Source of the DNA: Komarekiella atlantica HA4396-MV6
GTDB taxonomy: Bacteria > Cyanobacteriota > Cyanobacteriia > Cyanobacteriales > Nostocaceae
NCBI GenBank assembly: GCA_019359395.1
Contig: JAHHHK010000033.1
Coordinates: forward strand, 1 to 64,000
Length of the DNA stretch: 64,000 bases
Direction: 5' to 3'
In this document: piece after piece, positions 1 to 8,785 of the stretch
How positions within the stretch are numbered: position 1 is the first letter of the stretch
Layout: each line of letters starts with the position of its first letter
The notes under the pieces: model-generated
Told to the model about the DNA's origin: nothing
Database searches by the model: none
What the model saw: the letters and a program-made list of their open reading frames with translations, nothing else
Translations under genes and position numbers: made by a program

Positions 1-125
<125 letters not shown>

Positions 126-136
126 TTCAAGAATTC

Positions 137-156
137 AGACGCGATGAGTCGCGTCT
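137..156. repeat. Interspersed palindrome of the AGACGCGA family
   Basis: An 8-bp perfect stem (AGACGCGA / TCGCGTCT) closes a 4-base loop. The same stem recurs at 13529-13548 with loop TTAA. This fits one of the short dispersed hairpin repeats common between Nostoc genes. It lies between the psbA stop codon and its terminator-like hairpin. Confidence 0.7.
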
Positions 157-164
157 CTACAAAC

Positions 165-204
165 AAAGGCGCTCTCCAGAGATGGGGGGCGCTTTTGTGT
201 TTTT
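165..204 (+). terminator. Rho-independent-type terminator of psbA
   Basis: AAAGGCGCTCTCC (165-177) can pair along its whole length, with some G-U pairs, with GGGGGGCGCTTTT (184-196) around a 6-base loop, and more T residues follow. In the other direction the same hairpin precedes a T-rich tract, so it could also end the minus-strand sensor kinase gene whose stop codon is at 219. Confidence 0.75.
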
Positions 205-218
205 ACTTTCTACTTTTT

Positions 219-2117
219 TTAATACCGCAACCAAAACCTTGCTACGGGCCAAGATAATTCACAAAGCGTCCCTTTAGGAGAAAGGGGGACTCGGCGAAAT
301 TTACCTTTGAATTGTCGAGCTAAATTCCTAAACTGTTGGGTTCCGCGACCTTCTCTAGATGAGCTAACTCCCAAGCCATCATCTACAATGCTCAAAGTGT
401 ACCAACCTTCAGATGAAGAACAAGTAACTTCCAGACGAGTTACTCCTGTGGCGTGTTTGCCAACATTGCACAAAGCTTCTTCCAAGAATCGGCACAGACT
501 CCGCTTTTGCTCAATGTTCAAACGTCGTTCATCTATTGGCTCAAAGGTTCGGATTTTAATCCTGATAGTTTTAAAGCAGGGAAACTCTCGTTCTAAAGTA
601 TAGCTATAAACTTGATAGAGAATTTCGTGAAGGGGGTCTTGCAAATTGAGTATTAGACTTTTCCCTAAATAAAGACTGGTATCTTGGGTTGGCGGTTCTC
701 GTTGCAAAAATTCATAAATTCCTCGTAGCTCATGGTTCAATTTTTCAAGTTCTTTTTCTAGTTCTGGTAGTAATTCATTGGCTGGCGAATCCTGATCTCG
801 AACTAGCTTCAAAACTTTAGCCAGGTTTTGCAGAGGCCCATTGTGAATTGTTTCAAATGTACGCTCAATAATAGCTTGGCGAGCTTGAATTCTAGACCTC
901 AAAGCTTGATCGTATTGATATAAAGCTGTGAGTTCTATACCATTTAAAGCTAAAACCAGGAGTGCTGGTATTACCGGAACCCACCAACCCCAAGTCAGAA
1001 GTAAATAACTAAAAACTACTAGGCTAAAGCTAGCAATTCCAACAACTACAAAATTTTCTAGAGGAGATTTAGTTAGCCTAGCACTAGCAATTCCGAAAAA
1101 ACCCCAAGCAAAAATCCACAAATATTCCCATCTATCATCCCAGGTGTTTAAAAGTGGTCGAGAGTCAAGTACTGCACTGATAATTTGGCTAACAGCATGG
1201 GCTTGAATTTCTACACCATAAACTCGTCCGGTTGCAGGTTTAATAGATTCAATGGCTGAAGTAGTGATAAAATCTTTGCGGCTAGGGGCAGTCATCCCAA
1301 TAATTACAATGCGATCGCGTATCCAATCTGGATTAAATTTATTGCTTTGGAAATCATTTAAAGATAAGCTTCTAAATCTTTCTTTACCACTCCGAAAATT
1401 CAGTAGTACCTGAACTCCACCTGCATCAGTTCGCACATATCCGCCAGAGTTGGGTAAAAACCTGGGTAGTTCGGTATTGCCAAACCTCATAGCAGCGCGA
1501 TCGCGAATACCATTATCTAAACTAATACCTTCATTATCTAAATAAACTTCTGTTAAACGTATAGACAAAGATAATTTGTATCCTTGAGGTGTTGGTGTTC
1601 CCAATAGGCTGCGTCTTAATTTACCATCACTATCGGTAATTTGATCTGCAAAACCTACTTGTTGGGATGACAATGCTTGTGGTGGGGCTACTTGATCAGG
1701 TAAGACTTTTTCAATAGCAATTAAATTTTTAATACTTTTAAAAGCTGCAACCAGTTCAGTATGACCTGGGTCAACTGGTAAATCTCTATAAATATCAAGA
1801 CCAATTACTCTCGGCTGATAAGCCTGCAACTTTAACAGTAATTGTGCCAAGTCACGATCTGATATGGGAGAATCTATGGGATAATTTTTGCGAGTACGTA
1901 TATCATCTTCATTAATTCCCACAATCACAATTCGTTCATCTATAGATTCTTCAGGACGCAGACGCAGAAAGCTATCAAAAGCTAGCCACTCTAAAGATTG
2001 CATTGCACCAGTGAGGCGAACAATAATTGCTAGTCCAATTACTGCAATACCGGGTAATGCACCTACACGCCAAATGACCATTTCTTCTTTGATTCTTGCC
2101 CAAATTCCAGTTTGCAT
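219..2117 (-). CDS. CHASE2-domain sensor histidine kinase
   Basis: A 632-residue membrane sensor kinase. After one N-terminal membrane segment (about residues 17-36) comes a large extracytoplasmic CHASE2 sensor domain (to about 330). Three closely spaced membrane helices (about 330-395) follow, then a cytoplasmic kinase. The DHp-like helix carries IHNGPLQNL near residue 420, with the candidate phospho-His in the NarL/DegS-like position. The ATPase domain shows an N box (EALCNVGKHA), a G1 box (DDGLG) and a G2 box (GRGTQQF). It lies 115 bases downstream of a LuxR-type response regulator on the same strand, so the two probably form a two-component pair. The signal sensed is unknown. Its place next to an exporter and bacteriocin-precursor genes suggests, by inference only, a role in their control. 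Confidence 0.88.
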   Translation of the reverse strand: MQTGIWARIKEEMVIWRVGALPGIAVIGLAIIVRLTGAMQSLEWLAFDSFLRLRPEESIDERIVIVGINEDDIRTRKNYPIDSPISDRDLAQLLLKLQAYQPRVIGLDIYRDLPVDPGHTELVAAFKSIKNLIAIEKVLPDQVAPPQALSSQQVGFADQITDSDGKLRRSLLGTPTPQGYKLSLSIRLTEVYLDNEGISLDNGIRDRAAMRFGNTELPRFLPNSGGYVRTDAGGVQVLLNFRSGKERFRSLSLNDFQSNKFNPDWIRDRIVIIGMTAPSRKDFITTSAIESIKPATGRVYGVEIQAHAVSQIISAVLDSRPLLNTWDDRWEYLWIFAWGFFGIASARLTKSPLENFVVVGIASFSLVVFSYLLLTWGWWVPVIPALLVLALNGIELTALYQYDQALRSRIQARQAIIERTFETIHNGPLQNLAKVLKLVRDQDSPANELLPELEKELEKLNHELRGIYEFLQREPPTQDTSLYLGKSLILNLQDPLHEILYQVYSYTLEREFPCFKTIRIKIRTFEPIDERRLNIEQKRSLCRFLEEALCNVGKHATGVTRLEVTCSSSEGWYTLSIVDDGLGVSSSREGRGTQQFRNLARQFKGKFRRVPLSPKGTLCELSWPVARFWLRY

Positions 2118-2232
2118 AAGCGTCTGCTTTAGTCTTTAGCCCTCAGCTATTGATCACTCATTATTAATTAATAAAAAAGTTAAACTTCTACTAATCTCTA
2201 ATAACTAATGATCTTTGACTCTTAATGCGTAA

Positions 2233-2910
2233 CTAATCAATCAATCCTTCTTCTCTAGCTCGCATTTCAGTTTGAATACGGATATTCTTTCCATCTTCTG
2301 GGTAAACATCTAAAGCGTCTTGCAATTTACTCCAGTAATGACGCACCATGCGTTCAGATATACACATTCGTTCAGCAATAGTTTTATCTTGCAATCCTTC
2401 TTCAAATGCCAAAGTCAATATCCTCAGCCATTCTGGTTTCACCTCTAATCCTGAATGAATGCCTTTGATGTCTTTTGTATGAGTTAATCCTTGTAATGCC
2501 CAATCAACTCTAGTCAACATTTCCTGAGTAGAAAGACTTTTATCTGCAACTGTAAAACCTCCTTTATGACTATCAATATCAGGTCTAATTCTCACCAGTG
2601 TTCTTACATTAGCACTTTGGACTACAAGATTCAGATTGGGATAATTTTTCATCAGAGTCCTGAGCAGTTGAACACCTGTATCAGGTCGTGCGGTCATTCC
2701 AATAGTAAATGGAAGAGAAAGATCCATAACCACGATATCGGGCTGTGAGCTAGTAACTTGATTGAGAGCGTTCTTCGCATCTACAGCACTGATAAATTCA
2801 GCACCAGGGTAGTGTTTTCGCAGTACATCTACTGTTCCAGCTAAAACTGATTCGTGGTCATCAATTACCAGAATTTTCAGCGATGCCTTCTCGGTTAAAA
2901 CTTGTTTCAT
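2233..2910 (-). CDS. NarL/FixJ-type response regulator
   Basis: The N-terminal receiver domain has the acidic pair in VIDDHE and the probable phospho-acceptor Asp in VVMDLSLP near residue 58. A C-terminal LuxR-type helix-turn-helix follows (about 155-205, including KTIAERMCISERMVRHYWSK). I chose the ATG at 2910, because the frame can only be extended by a GTG nine bases upstream and the receiver begins soon after. It precedes the CHASE2 kinase on the same strand and is its likely phosphorylation partner. Its DNA targets are unknown. The bacteriocin-type operon just upstream is the obvious candidate but is not shown by the sequence. Confidence 0.88.
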   Translation of the reverse strand: MKQVLTEKASLKILVIDDHESVLAGTVDVLRKHYPGAEFISAVDAKNALNQVTSSQPDIVVMDLSLPFTIGMTARPDTGVQLLRTLMKNYPNLNLVVQSANVRTLVRIRPDIDSHKGGFTVADKSLSTQEMLTRVDWALQGLTHTKDIKGIHSGLEVKPEWLRILTLAFEEGLQDKTIAERMCISERMVRHYWSKLQDALDVYPEDGKNIRIQTEMRAREEGLID

Positions 2911-3096
2911 AATTAACACCCTGCCAACTGTTCACGTAGATATGAATTTTTCTTTTTGCCTGCATAAATAAATTTCCTTATATAAAATTGTCTTATTTAG
3001 TAATATACTTATTAGTGAAATATCACAGCCTTTTTACTCATAATAGTTCTTTATCGGTTTCTTTGAAGAAAGCAAAAGACAATTTAATGATTATGC

Positions 3097-3804
3097 TTAC
3101 CAACATAAATAACATGCAATAGTAAGATTTTGACTACGACAAAAGCATTTCCCTGAAGTTAAAAATTGAAAGCTTTCGCAAAGATACTTTAACTCTGGTA
3201 AGTTAGAATAAAAAACAAATGTAGATGTATCAGGATATATAATTTGTACTATTAACTCACCGATATTTTTACGTTCTTCTAAATTAATATAAATTGATAT
3301 TGGCATCAAAACTTCTGACAAAGTTATAATAAGCAACTCCTCTAAAGCTCTTAAAACTATCAGACTGCGCTCAGCTGATTCATGCCGCCAGCACGTTGGC
3401 ATATTGATGTGAAAATATAGGTGAGGATTTGATACAAGCCACGGTTCTAACAAGCACTCAATAGCCAAAGGTAAGCTATCTTGAAGATACGCCGGAAATA
3501 GGCGATCGCTTAATTGCACTAAAGAGTGATGAAAATTATCGACTTGTTTTAGACATTCTTGAGTTCTATTAATTGACAAATTCACATTATCTCTAGCCAA
3601 TAAATCTAAGCTACGACGAATTGTGAAAGATTCTTGTAATAAGTCTTCTCGGATTCTTTCTGCTTCTAAGAATAGTCGCATAGACTGTCTAGAAGACCAC
3701 CATTGCAATGCTTGTTGAATTCTATGGTAGGAAGTCAGAAACCTCACAATAGTCATAACGTAGACAATTAAAAGTATAATTTGTGTACACAATTTCAGAC
3801 TCAC
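3097..3804 (-). CDS. Degenerate histidine-kinase-like protein
   Basis: A 235-residue protein that I read as a decayed or specialised sensor-kinase relative. The helical part RLFLEAERIREDLLQESFTI and the following region resemble a DHp two-helix hairpin. The stretch RALEELLIITLSEVLMPISI has the place and shape of an ATPase N box, but the normal Asn is absent and no clear G1 or G2 boxes follow. A hydrophobic N-terminus (about residues 8-24) may be a membrane anchor. The longest frame starts at a GTG (3804); an ATG at 3756 would remove most of the hydrophobic part. It sits between the HlyD gene and the response regulator, so it may be a non-catalytic partner in the same signalling set. ATP binding is doubtful. 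Confidence 0.6.
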   Translation of the reverse strand: MSLKLCTQIILLIVYVMTIVRFLTSYHRIQQALQWWSSRQSMRLFLEAERIREDLLQESFTIRRSLDLLARDNVNLSINRTQECLKQVDNFHHSLVQLSDRLFPAYLQDSLPLAIECLLEPWLVSNPHLYFHINMPTCWRHESAERSLIVLRALEELLIITLSEVLMPISIYINLEERKNIGELIVQIIYPDTSTFVFYSNLPELKYLCESFQFLTSGKCFCRSQNLTIACYLCW

Positions 3805-4072
3805 AGGATATCGCTATGTTAATTATTTTACTAGCACCAGAAAAAAATGCTAAGTAAGTCATGGCATGTTGATGCCGAATAAATTGTTTAAAGTGTAAAA
3901 GAAAATTGCTAAAATATGCCACGGCGACTTTCAAAAATTGCATGATGGATAAATGAGTCAACGTAATATTTTTCATGGTTGGTTTGTCTAAAAACAGCGA
4001 TGTTTTCTGGTCTGATGAGAAAAATGAGATCTGTAGTATTGAATCGCTACACAATACATAGATTGAAGCTGC

Positions 4073-5506
4073 TTATAAATCAGTTATTAATCTTGCTTTT
4101 CTCAAGATAAATTGCAATGCTGTCTCTTCTTTGGAAATAATGTCAGCTTGCGCCTCCATCCCTGATTGAATAAGACACTGGCGATCACCATTTCCAAATG
4201 TCAGATTTTCAGGCTGAATAGTCGCTTCAAAGTAGCTAGCAGCAGGAGATGTGGAACTTGATGTTGCTGAACCTGTATTGTTATTTTGCGGGGTAATTGC
4301 ATCTGGAGAAACGGTTTTAATAACGCCTTTAAGAGTACCATAATCAGGATAGGGACAAGCATTAATTCGTAGTTGTACTTTTTGATCAGCTGCGACATTT
4401 TTAATTTCCTGAGTAGGAATCATTGCCTTAACGACTAAAGGAGCATTGGTAGGAGCAATTTCTGCAATAGCTTCGCTAGCACGCAACACTTGACCAGGGT
4501 TTCGCAAATTTAGCTTAAGAATGATACCATTACTACTTGCCCGTAAAATAGTATCTTGTATTTGATTTGCAACCTGTTGAAGTTCTTTTTGAGATTGTCC
4601 AAGTTGGCTTTGCATTTCTACTCGCCGTTGAATTAAGGCTTGTTTTTCTTTTTTTAAAGTAGCAATAGTTGCTTCACCTTTAGCAGTTTCTTGAGCAATT
4701 CTTTCTTGGGCGATCGCCACTGTTGCGGTAGTAGGATTAACGGCAGATTTAGCTGATTCTACTTTAGCTTTGGCGATTTCAACAGCTTTTTTTTCTCCTT
4801 CAAGTACTGCTTTTGTCTGCTCAACTAGAAGTTTTTTCTGTTCAAATTCGCGCCGACCAATTGCACCAATTTCTGTTAGTTGCTCATAGCGATCGCGATC
4901 CAACTTTGCAAAGTCTAAATCAGCTTGAGCTTTTTGTAAATCTGCTCCTGCTTTTTGCAAGCTTGCTTCTGCTGCTAGTAAATCATTACTAGTAATAACT
5001 TGGCGTTCTTGATATTCCCGTTGATTACGTCCCAAATCCGCTTTAGCTGAAGAAACCGTCCGCTCTGCTACTTTTTCTTCAGCTAAAATTTGGGCATCTA
5101 GAGTTTTAATTTGGGCATCAATTTGAACTACTTGTAACCTATTCTGTTGGATACTACCTTGGAGTTGGCTCTTTTTAATTTGCAGTTGTTCATCATCAAG
5201 GCGAGCGATCGCATCTCCTTGTTTAACAAGCTGATTTTCTTTAACTAAGATAGTTTTAACAGTTCCTTCAACTTTCGGTTGCACTAGCCGGATTTCTCCC
5301 GTGGGGCGTACAGTGGCAGGAGCTTTCACTGTGACGTCATATCTAAACCATGAGGAAAGGCTAATCCCAGCACCAACACTCGCAATCAGAAAAATCCCCG
5401 CTAAAGATGTCCAACGACTAACAGGAGGAAGAAACTCTTCACTTTGAACTGATGGGAGAAGCTTTTTATTGTGGGTGTGCAACATAATTACCTGAATAAA
5501 TATCAA
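4073..5506 (-). CDS. HlyD-family secretion adaptor of the bacteriocin exporter
   Basis: A 477-residue periplasmic adaptor (membrane fusion protein). One N-terminal membrane helix (about residues 35-55) is followed by a biotinyl-lipoyl-like half (VKAPATVRPTGEIRLVQPKV and the LVKQGDAIARLDD turn). A long Lys/Gln/Glu-rich coiled coil spans about residues 110-310. The second lipoyl half and beta-barrel region end the protein. The start codon lies 3 bases after the stop of the C39 ABC transporter, so the two are co-transcribed. In type I systems such adaptors link the inner-membrane ABC exporter to an outer-membrane channel. No TolC-type channel gene is next to it. Confidence 0.9.
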   Translation of the reverse strand: MIFIQVIMLHTHNKKLLPSVQSEEFLPPVSRWTSLAGIFLIASVGAGISLSSWFRYDVTVKAPATVRPTGEIRLVQPKVEGTVKTILVKENQLVKQGDAIARLDDEQLQIKKSQLQGSIQQNRLQVVQIDAQIKTLDAQILAEEKVAERTVSSAKADLGRNQREYQERQVITSNDLLAAEASLQKAGADLQKAQADLDFAKLDRDRYEQLTEIGAIGRREFEQKKLLVEQTKAVLEGEKKAVEIAKAKVESAKSAVNPTTATVAIAQERIAQETAKGEATIATLKKEKQALIQRRVEMQSQLGQSQKELQQVANQIQDTILRASSNGIILKLNLRNPGQVLRASEAIAEIAPTNAPLVVKAMIPTQEIKNVAADQKVQLRINACPYPDYGTLKGVIKTVSPDAITPQNNNTGSATSSSTSPAASYFEATIQPENLTFGNGDRQCLIQSGMEAQADIISKEETALQFILRKARLITDL

Positions 5507-5509
5507 TAA

Positions 5510-7657
5510 TTAAGGATTTAAAAAGTCCAAATGATCTCCTGTTTTGGAGTACAAATCCTCTAAAGAACCTTGAATTTTTAACTTGCCTTGATCTAGCAAC
5601 ACAACCCAATCAGCGCGATTAATTACCTTGGGACGGTGAGTAATTAAAATCGTGGTTTTACCCCGACGATGCTTAAATAATTGATCCAAAACTTGCGCTT
5701 CGCTAACTGGATCGAGTCCACCAGTAGATTCATCCAAAATTAGTACTGGTGGATCTGTAACAATGGCTCGTGCTATTGCCAATCGTTGGCGTTGTCCTCC
5801 AGAAATATTTGCCCCAAATTCTCCCAAAACAGTTTGATATTTATCAGGAAGTTTACTGATAAAACTATCAGCATCCGCAATTTGGCAAGCTTTTACAATT
5901 TGCTCAAAGGTAACGTGAGGCGCTCCTAAGCGAAAGTTTTCTACAATAGAACGGCTCCAAAAGTGAGCATCTTGAGGAACGAGAACCACTTGTTGACGTA
6001 GACAATCAAGAGATAAATCTTGTAGGTTATAATAACCAATGCGAATATTGCCAGATTGTAAGGAATATAAGCCAGCAATTAGTTTAGCTAAAGTACTTTT
6101 ACCACAACCAGATTTACCAATAATGGCGACAACTTTACCACCAGGAATTGTTAAAGAAAAATTTTCTAGTAAGTCAAGCCGACCAGCATAATGAAAGTTG
6201 ACATTTGTACAGGTAATGTCAGCATCTCCGGGAATTTTCGCAAAAGGCTTTTTACCATCACCCTCATTTTCTGCTGTGGCATCGATAACTTCTGTAAGGC
6301 GTTGTGTGGCAGTTTTGGCACGAGTAAATTCATCTACAAAAGTTATTACAGTACCAATTAAACCTACAAAATTACCATTCATTGAATTAAATGCTAGTAG
6401 TTGCCCAATACTGAGATTTTCAGCAGGATTGATAACTAGATTTCCACCGAACCACAGCAAGGCAACACTGCCAATACCAGAAACTAAAGTCGAAAAACTG
6501 CTATTGATAATACCAATTTGTATCGTACTCAGCGATAGTTTAGCAACACGACTAAATCTATTTTGAAACTCATCCCAAAATTGAGGTGAAGCTGTAGTAG
6601 TTTTGAGAGTGAGTGCGCCTTTAAATGTTTCTACTAAAACGCCTTGTGCTTCGGCTTCTGTGATTAAAACATCGCGGGTTTTTTGCTGTAAAGTAGGCTG
6701 AAAAACAATTGTAGATAGAGACATAAATGCAGCTACAAATATAGCTAATACAGTCAGTTTCCAGCTATAAAAAACCATGAAAAAAATAGAAATTATTGCA
6801 ATAAAAAACTTGCTCGGCAGCGTAACAACCACTTGAGAAACTAACTGATTAATCTGCTCGATATCTCTAAGGCGGCTAACAATTTCTCCGCTGCGACGGG
6901 CTTCATAATAAGAGAGAGGTAATCGCAAAATTTGCCGTCCAAATTCTAGGACTAGCCCTAATTGCAGGCGTTGTGCAAAGTGAGCAATTAAGTTAGACTG
7001 CACAAGTGAAAGGCTACTAGAAATAAGATTCATTACTACTACAGCGATCGCCATAGTAGTGAGAAGTTTTGTATCACCCCTAACTAACACATCATCAGTG
7101 AGGATTTGTAGCAGAAAAGGAGAAGCTAAAGATAGCAATCCCAAGAGCAGGTTGAGAGGCAACGCTTGAGCTAAAATGCTGCGGAAAGTCCAAACGCGCT
7201 TAAAGAAACGCCAAAAACCACCAACTTCATCATTCTTTTGGTCAGTGAAGGTTGGATCTGGTTCCAGCAAAAGCATCAACCAATCTGTCCAACCCTCTAC
7301 TAAATCTTTTTTAGACAGATAACGAATGCCTACAGCCGGATCTGCAACTACACATTTATTGCCCTTCTTGCCATATAAAACTACCCAGTGATGCCCTTTC
7401 CAGTGAATAATTGCTGGTAGGGGTGCTTCGTTCATCCGGTCTAAAAGTTCTGGCGAAGTCTTAACTGGACGAGCGTTGAACCCAAGTGTTTCTGCTCCTC
7501 GCTTTAGTCCTAATAATGTGGTTCCAAGCTGTCCAGTTCCTACCGCTTCACGGATGTGACTGAGCGTAAAAGTGCGCCCATAGTATTTAGAAATTGAAGC
7601 AAGACAAGCAGCGCCACAATCTTCTTCGCTGTGTTGCTCAACGTGAGGGTATTTCAT
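5510..7657 (-). CDS. C39-peptidase ABC exporter (bacteriocin processing and export)
   Basis: A 715-residue exporter joining three modules. The first (about 1-140) is a C39 cysteine peptidase with Cys14 in EEDCGAAC and the catalytic His in HHWVVLYG, which cuts leaders after double glycine. The second is a transmembrane domain (about 160-450). The third is an ABC ATPase with Walker A GKSGCGKST near residue 515, signature NISGGQRQR, Walker B VLILDES and an H-loop His. Its natural substrates are the three small leader peptides just upstream, which all end in VSGG. Transcription continues into the HlyD gene after 3 bases. All catalytic residues I can check are present. Confidence 0.94.
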   Translation of the reverse strand: MKYPHVEQHSEEDCGAACLASISKYYGRTFTLSHIREAVGTGQLGTTLLGLKRGAETLGFNARPVKTSPELLDRMNEAPLPAIIHWKGHHWVVLYGKKGNKCVVADPAVGIRYLSKKDLVEGWTDWLMLLLEPDPTFTDQKNDEVGGFWRFFKRVWTFRSILAQALPLNLLLGLLSLASPFLLQILTDDVLVRGDTKLLTTMAIAVVVMNLISSSLSLVQSNLIAHFAQRLQLGLVLEFGRQILRLPLSYYEARRSGEIVSRLRDIEQINQLVSQVVVTLPSKFFIAIISIFFMVFYSWKLTVLAIFVAAFMSLSTIVFQPTLQQKTRDVLITEAEAQGVLVETFKGALTLKTTTASPQFWDEFQNRFSRVAKLSLSTIQIGIINSSFSTLVSGIGSVALLWFGGNLVINPAENLSIGQLLAFNSMNGNFVGLIGTVITFVDEFTRAKTATQRLTEVIDATAENEGDGKKPFAKIPGDADITCTNVNFHYAGRLDLLENFSLTIPGGKVVAIIGKSGCGKSTLAKLIAGLYSLQSGNIRIGYYNLQDLSLDCLRQQVVLVPQDAHFWSRSIVENFRLGAPHVTFEQIVKACQIADADSFISKLPDKYQTVLGEFGANISGGQRQRLAIARAIVTDPPVLILDESTGGLDPVSEAQVLDQLFKHRRGKTTILITHRPKVINRADWVVLLDQGKLKIQGSLEDLYSKTGDHLDFLNP

Positions 7658-7742
7658 AAGGTAAGAAGCCTGTCTTGATTTACCTATTATTCAAGATGAA
7701 AAAACACCCTGATTTAAGATTTTGATGGCTTACACAAACTGT

Positions 7743-7970
7743 TTATAACGGTGTTTGTGTTAAAGAGCTTGGTTGAGGCCCAAATACAAACGATGACTCC
7801 CAGGCAAACTGAATTTCATCTGGAGTAAGTCCAGGGTTGCCAAATACAACACCAGCCCCCAAGATGAACAAGTAAGTATTAAGATCAAAACTAACTTGCA
7901 GATTTCCTCCGCTGACGGCAGCAGATTCTTCTAAGTTGAGTTCTGTAAAAAGCGGGCTTATGTCTTCCAT
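7743..7970 (-). CDS. Double-glycine bacteriocin-type precursor C
   Basis: A 75-residue secreted-peptide precursor. The leader (residues 1-22) has the pattern LFTELNLEESAAVSGG, ending at the Gly-Gly where a C39 peptidase cuts. The predicted 53-residue core lacks Cys and is hydrophobic in the middle (YLFILGAGVVFG). That core is clearly paralogous to precursor A at 8573-8785, whereas its tail differs. A good ribosome site (AAGGA) lies just before the ATG. It is the precursor nearest the exporter gene, 85 bases upstream of it. It resembles what databases call CTB-family bacteriocins; antimicrobial activity is inferred, not shown. Confidence 0.85.
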   Translation of the reverse strand: MEDISPLFTELNLEESAAVSGGNLQVSFDLNTYLFILGAGVVFGNPGLTPDEIQFAWESSFVFGPQPSSLTQTPL

Positions 7971-8120
7971 TGCTTCCTTGTATTAAAATTAGGTATAACG
8001 GTGAGTAAATTGACAACCTAGGAACATAAAATAAACTATGAGCTTGGTACGAAACTAGTAGTATTAGCTTTTAACTATTTACTTTTGGCTCAAGGTTATT
8101 GAAAAATTTCAAGGTAAATC

Positions 8121-8354
8121 CTATAAGGCTAATCCTAAGTTAGGATAACTGCTTTCGGTAGGAGGGATAGAGGGAGAGGAATCAGAGACATTAAGAGTTA
8201 CAGACTCCTGAGCACCATCAACGTATTTGATAATGACACTCAGAAAATCAGCACTCACAATAGCTACTGGTTTACCAGAATCACCGCCACTAACCACAGC
8301 AGATTCTTCCACCGTTACTTCCGTAAACAGAGGGTTTTTCTTTGTCGTTGGCAT
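8121..8354 (-). CDS. Double-glycine bacteriocin-type precursor B
   Basis: A 77-residue precursor with the same leader design as its neighbours (LFTEVTVEESAVVSGG, cut after residue 24). The core is unlike theirs: 53 residues, no Cys, and Ser/Pro-rich towards the end. It ends NLGLAL where precursor A ends SPGLGL. A strong ribosome site (AAGGAGA) sits 6 bases before the ATG. Since only the leader is shared with the other two, the exporter probably recognises leader rather than core. It could be a distinct peptide of a two-peptide system or a signal peptide rather than a toxin. Confidence 0.83.
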   Translation of the reverse strand: MPTTKKNPLFTEVTVEESAVVSGGDSGKPVAIVSADFLSVIIKYVDGAQESVTLNVSDSSPSIPPTESSYPNLGLAL

Positions 8355-8412
8355 TCTCGTTCTCCTTGAATTGACTTCGTGGTACGCTCTGGGTTAAACA
8401 GGTAGTGAATCC

Positions 8413-8446
8413 AAATACTGGAACACTCAAAAATGTCCCAGTATTT
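8413..8446 (-). repeat. Hairpin between precursors A and B (distal)
   Basis: AAATACTGGAACA and TGTCCCAGTATTT form a 13-bp stem with one mismatch around an 8-base loop. No T run follows, so RNA processing or stabilisation is more likely than simple termination. It is the second hairpin reached by a transcript leaving precursor A. Confidence 0.5.
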
Positions 8447-8496
8447 AGAAAAGTTATAGTTATTATTTGCTTATCCCTCAAGCATTCCTGGGGAGA

Positions 8497-8536
8497 CCTG
8501 AAAAATTTGGAATGTAGAATTCCAAAGATTTTCAGG
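8497..8536 (-). terminator. Hairpin just after precursor A stop codon
   Basis: A long near-perfect inverted repeat (CCTGAAAAATTTGGAAT with ATTCCAAAGATTTTCAGG, 5-base loop) lies about 36 bases past the stop of precursor A on the minus strand. It could attenuate read-through into the rest of the operon or protect a short precursor A mRNA. Confidence 0.5.
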
Positions 8537-8572
8537 CAATTACACGGCCAAAATTTAACCGTTACCTAGGAA

Positions 8573-8785
8573 TTAAAGACCCAGACCAGGAGATTCAACA
8601 TAAACAGCGCTTTCAAAAGCGAAGTTGGTTTCTTGAGCTGTCAATCCGGGGACACCAAACACGGTGCCAGCGCCCAAGATGAACAGGTATTGGTTAAGAC
8701 CAAAGTTAACTTCAGTACCACCGCTAACGGTAGCAGATTCTTCAGCTGTGATTTCGGTGAAAAGAGCGTTGTTGATAGCTTGCAT
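8573..8785 (-). CDS. Double-glycine bacteriocin-type precursor A
   Basis: A 70-residue precursor and the first gene of the putative bacteriocin block. The 23-residue leader ends TAEESATVSGG; the 47-residue core contains YLFILGAGTVFGVPGLT and lacks Cys. The core aligns closely with that of precursor C (7743-7970), so the two arose by duplication. With no Cys and no lanthionine, YcaO or radical-SAM enzyme gene nearby, an unmodified class II-type product is most likely. A ribosome site (AAGGA) lies about 13 bases before the ATG, rather far. Two hairpins separate it from precursor B, so it may be expressed at a different level from the downstream genes. Confidence 0.85.
   Translation of the reverse strand: MQAINNALFTEITAEESATVSGGTEVNFGLNQYLFILGAGTVFGVPGLTAQETNFAFESAVYVESPGLGL

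Noticed and set aside
3722-4054. 110-residue minus-strand frame overlapping the degenerate kinase gene
   Set aside because: Composition and lack of any domain pattern, plus overlap with a better frame, make it unlikely to be a real gene.
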